Shown one piece after another: positions 15,048 to 15,295 of a stretch of 15,295 bases of DNA. This stretch comes from Dokdonella_A sp039926025. GTDB taxonomy: Bacteria; Pseudomonadota; Gammaproteobacteria; Xanthomonadales; Rhodanobacteraceae. The translations under genes and the position numbers were made by a program. Where the stretch lies: the NCBI GenBank assembly GCA_039926025.1, contig JBDSXV010000191.1:1-15295 (forward strand). The letters run 5' to 3'. Within the stretch, counting starts at the first letter, position 1. The number at the start of each line of letters is the position of its first letter. A model generated the notes under the pieces. The model did not search any database, had not been told where the DNA came from, and worked only from the letters and a program-made list of their open reading frames with translations.

Positions 15048-15295
15048 TCATTGCGACCGCGTGGGTTGCAACGGCTTGTAGAACTCGGCTATCTGCGCGG
15101 TGAAGCGCTGAGGGTTCGCTCCAGCGAGATTGGTCAACACGACGACGGCCAATCCATCATCCGGATAAACAACAAACGCGGCTCGGGCGCCACCGATGCC
15201 CGCCACTTGTCGATGGGGAGGTGTTTTTTGCAGCACCGGCCATCCGGCTGCCCAGTCGCTATCTGCGCCGCTGTTCAATTTTTCCGGCACCCACA
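15048..15295 (-). CDS. Serine hydrolase, beta-lactamase family (C-terminal part; runs off the window)
   Basis: About 82 residues are visible, open to the window edge; the GTG at 15290 is probably internal. The end has the pattern of class C-like serine hydrolases: GWPVL, then GIGGARAAFVVYPDDGLAVV followed by VLTNLAGANPQRF, and IAEFY near the stop. The V-Y-P-D-x-G-L-A-V-V-V-L-T-N strand is characteristic of the family's C-terminal sheet. The catalytic SxxK and YxN motifs would lie outside the window, so activity cannot be judged. The gene points toward the beta-helix fragment. Confidence 0.75.
   Translation of the reverse strand, partial: WVPEKLNSGADSDWAAGWPVLQKTPPHRQVAGIGGARAAFVVYPDDGLAVVVLTNLAGANPQRFTAQIAEFYKPLQPTRSQ

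Overview
This window of GC-rich DNA fits a gammaproteobacterium of the Xanthomonadales, most like Rhodanobacteraceae (Dokdonella-type). That placement is inferred from three things: secreted beta-helix proteins that end in an IFxNGF(E/D) tail, a GCGGCTGAAGCCGC REP-type palindrome, and remnants of a REP-associated transposase. No marker gene is present to prove it.

Layout, left to right. (1) The 3' part of a surface protein gene with tandem ice-binding-type (DUF3494) domains; one of them sits inside a split SdrD-B-like domain (1-1740). (2) About 525 bp without a gene, holding palindromes and a REP-like element. (3) On the minus strand, a secreted beta-helix protein with choice-of-anchor Q and D features and an IFENGFDQ end (4314-2302). 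(4) Divergent from it, a two-gene operon: an ECF sigma factor of the Sigma70_ECF/TIGR02999 type overlapping by 4 nt a membrane Ser/Thr kinase with a TPR-like C-terminal half (4463-7836). (5) About 1 kb of scar DNA with a tandem GGGGTCAG-type motif and the C-terminal remnant of a RAYT transposase. (6) A second secreted beta-helix protein with CSLREA-like start, choice-of-anchor Q and IFGNGFE end (8886-10193). (7) A non-coding or weakly coding stretch, a doubtful small ORF, then a compact pilB/gspE-like and pilU operon (11359-14614). (8) A 165-bp copy of the 3' end of the second beta-helix gene, a hairpin, and the 3' end of a serine hydrolase (beta-lactamase family) on the minus strand that runs off the window.

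How the parts may work together: three genes or fragments encode exported, surface-type proteins. The sigma-factor/kinase pair lies between two of them and shares a 148-bp divergent region with one, so it is a plausible regulator of surface protein expression (inference). The pilus ATPase pair has no pilC, pilD or pilin gene here, so it would have to serve a machine encoded elsewhere. It lies between two copies of a beta-helix 3' end, which suggests rearrangement.

The most unusual signals are the ice-binding domain nested in an SdrD-B-like domain, the shared C-terminal tail, the 165-bp repeats on either side of the pil operon, and the unrecognised N-terminal module of the PilB-like ATPase.
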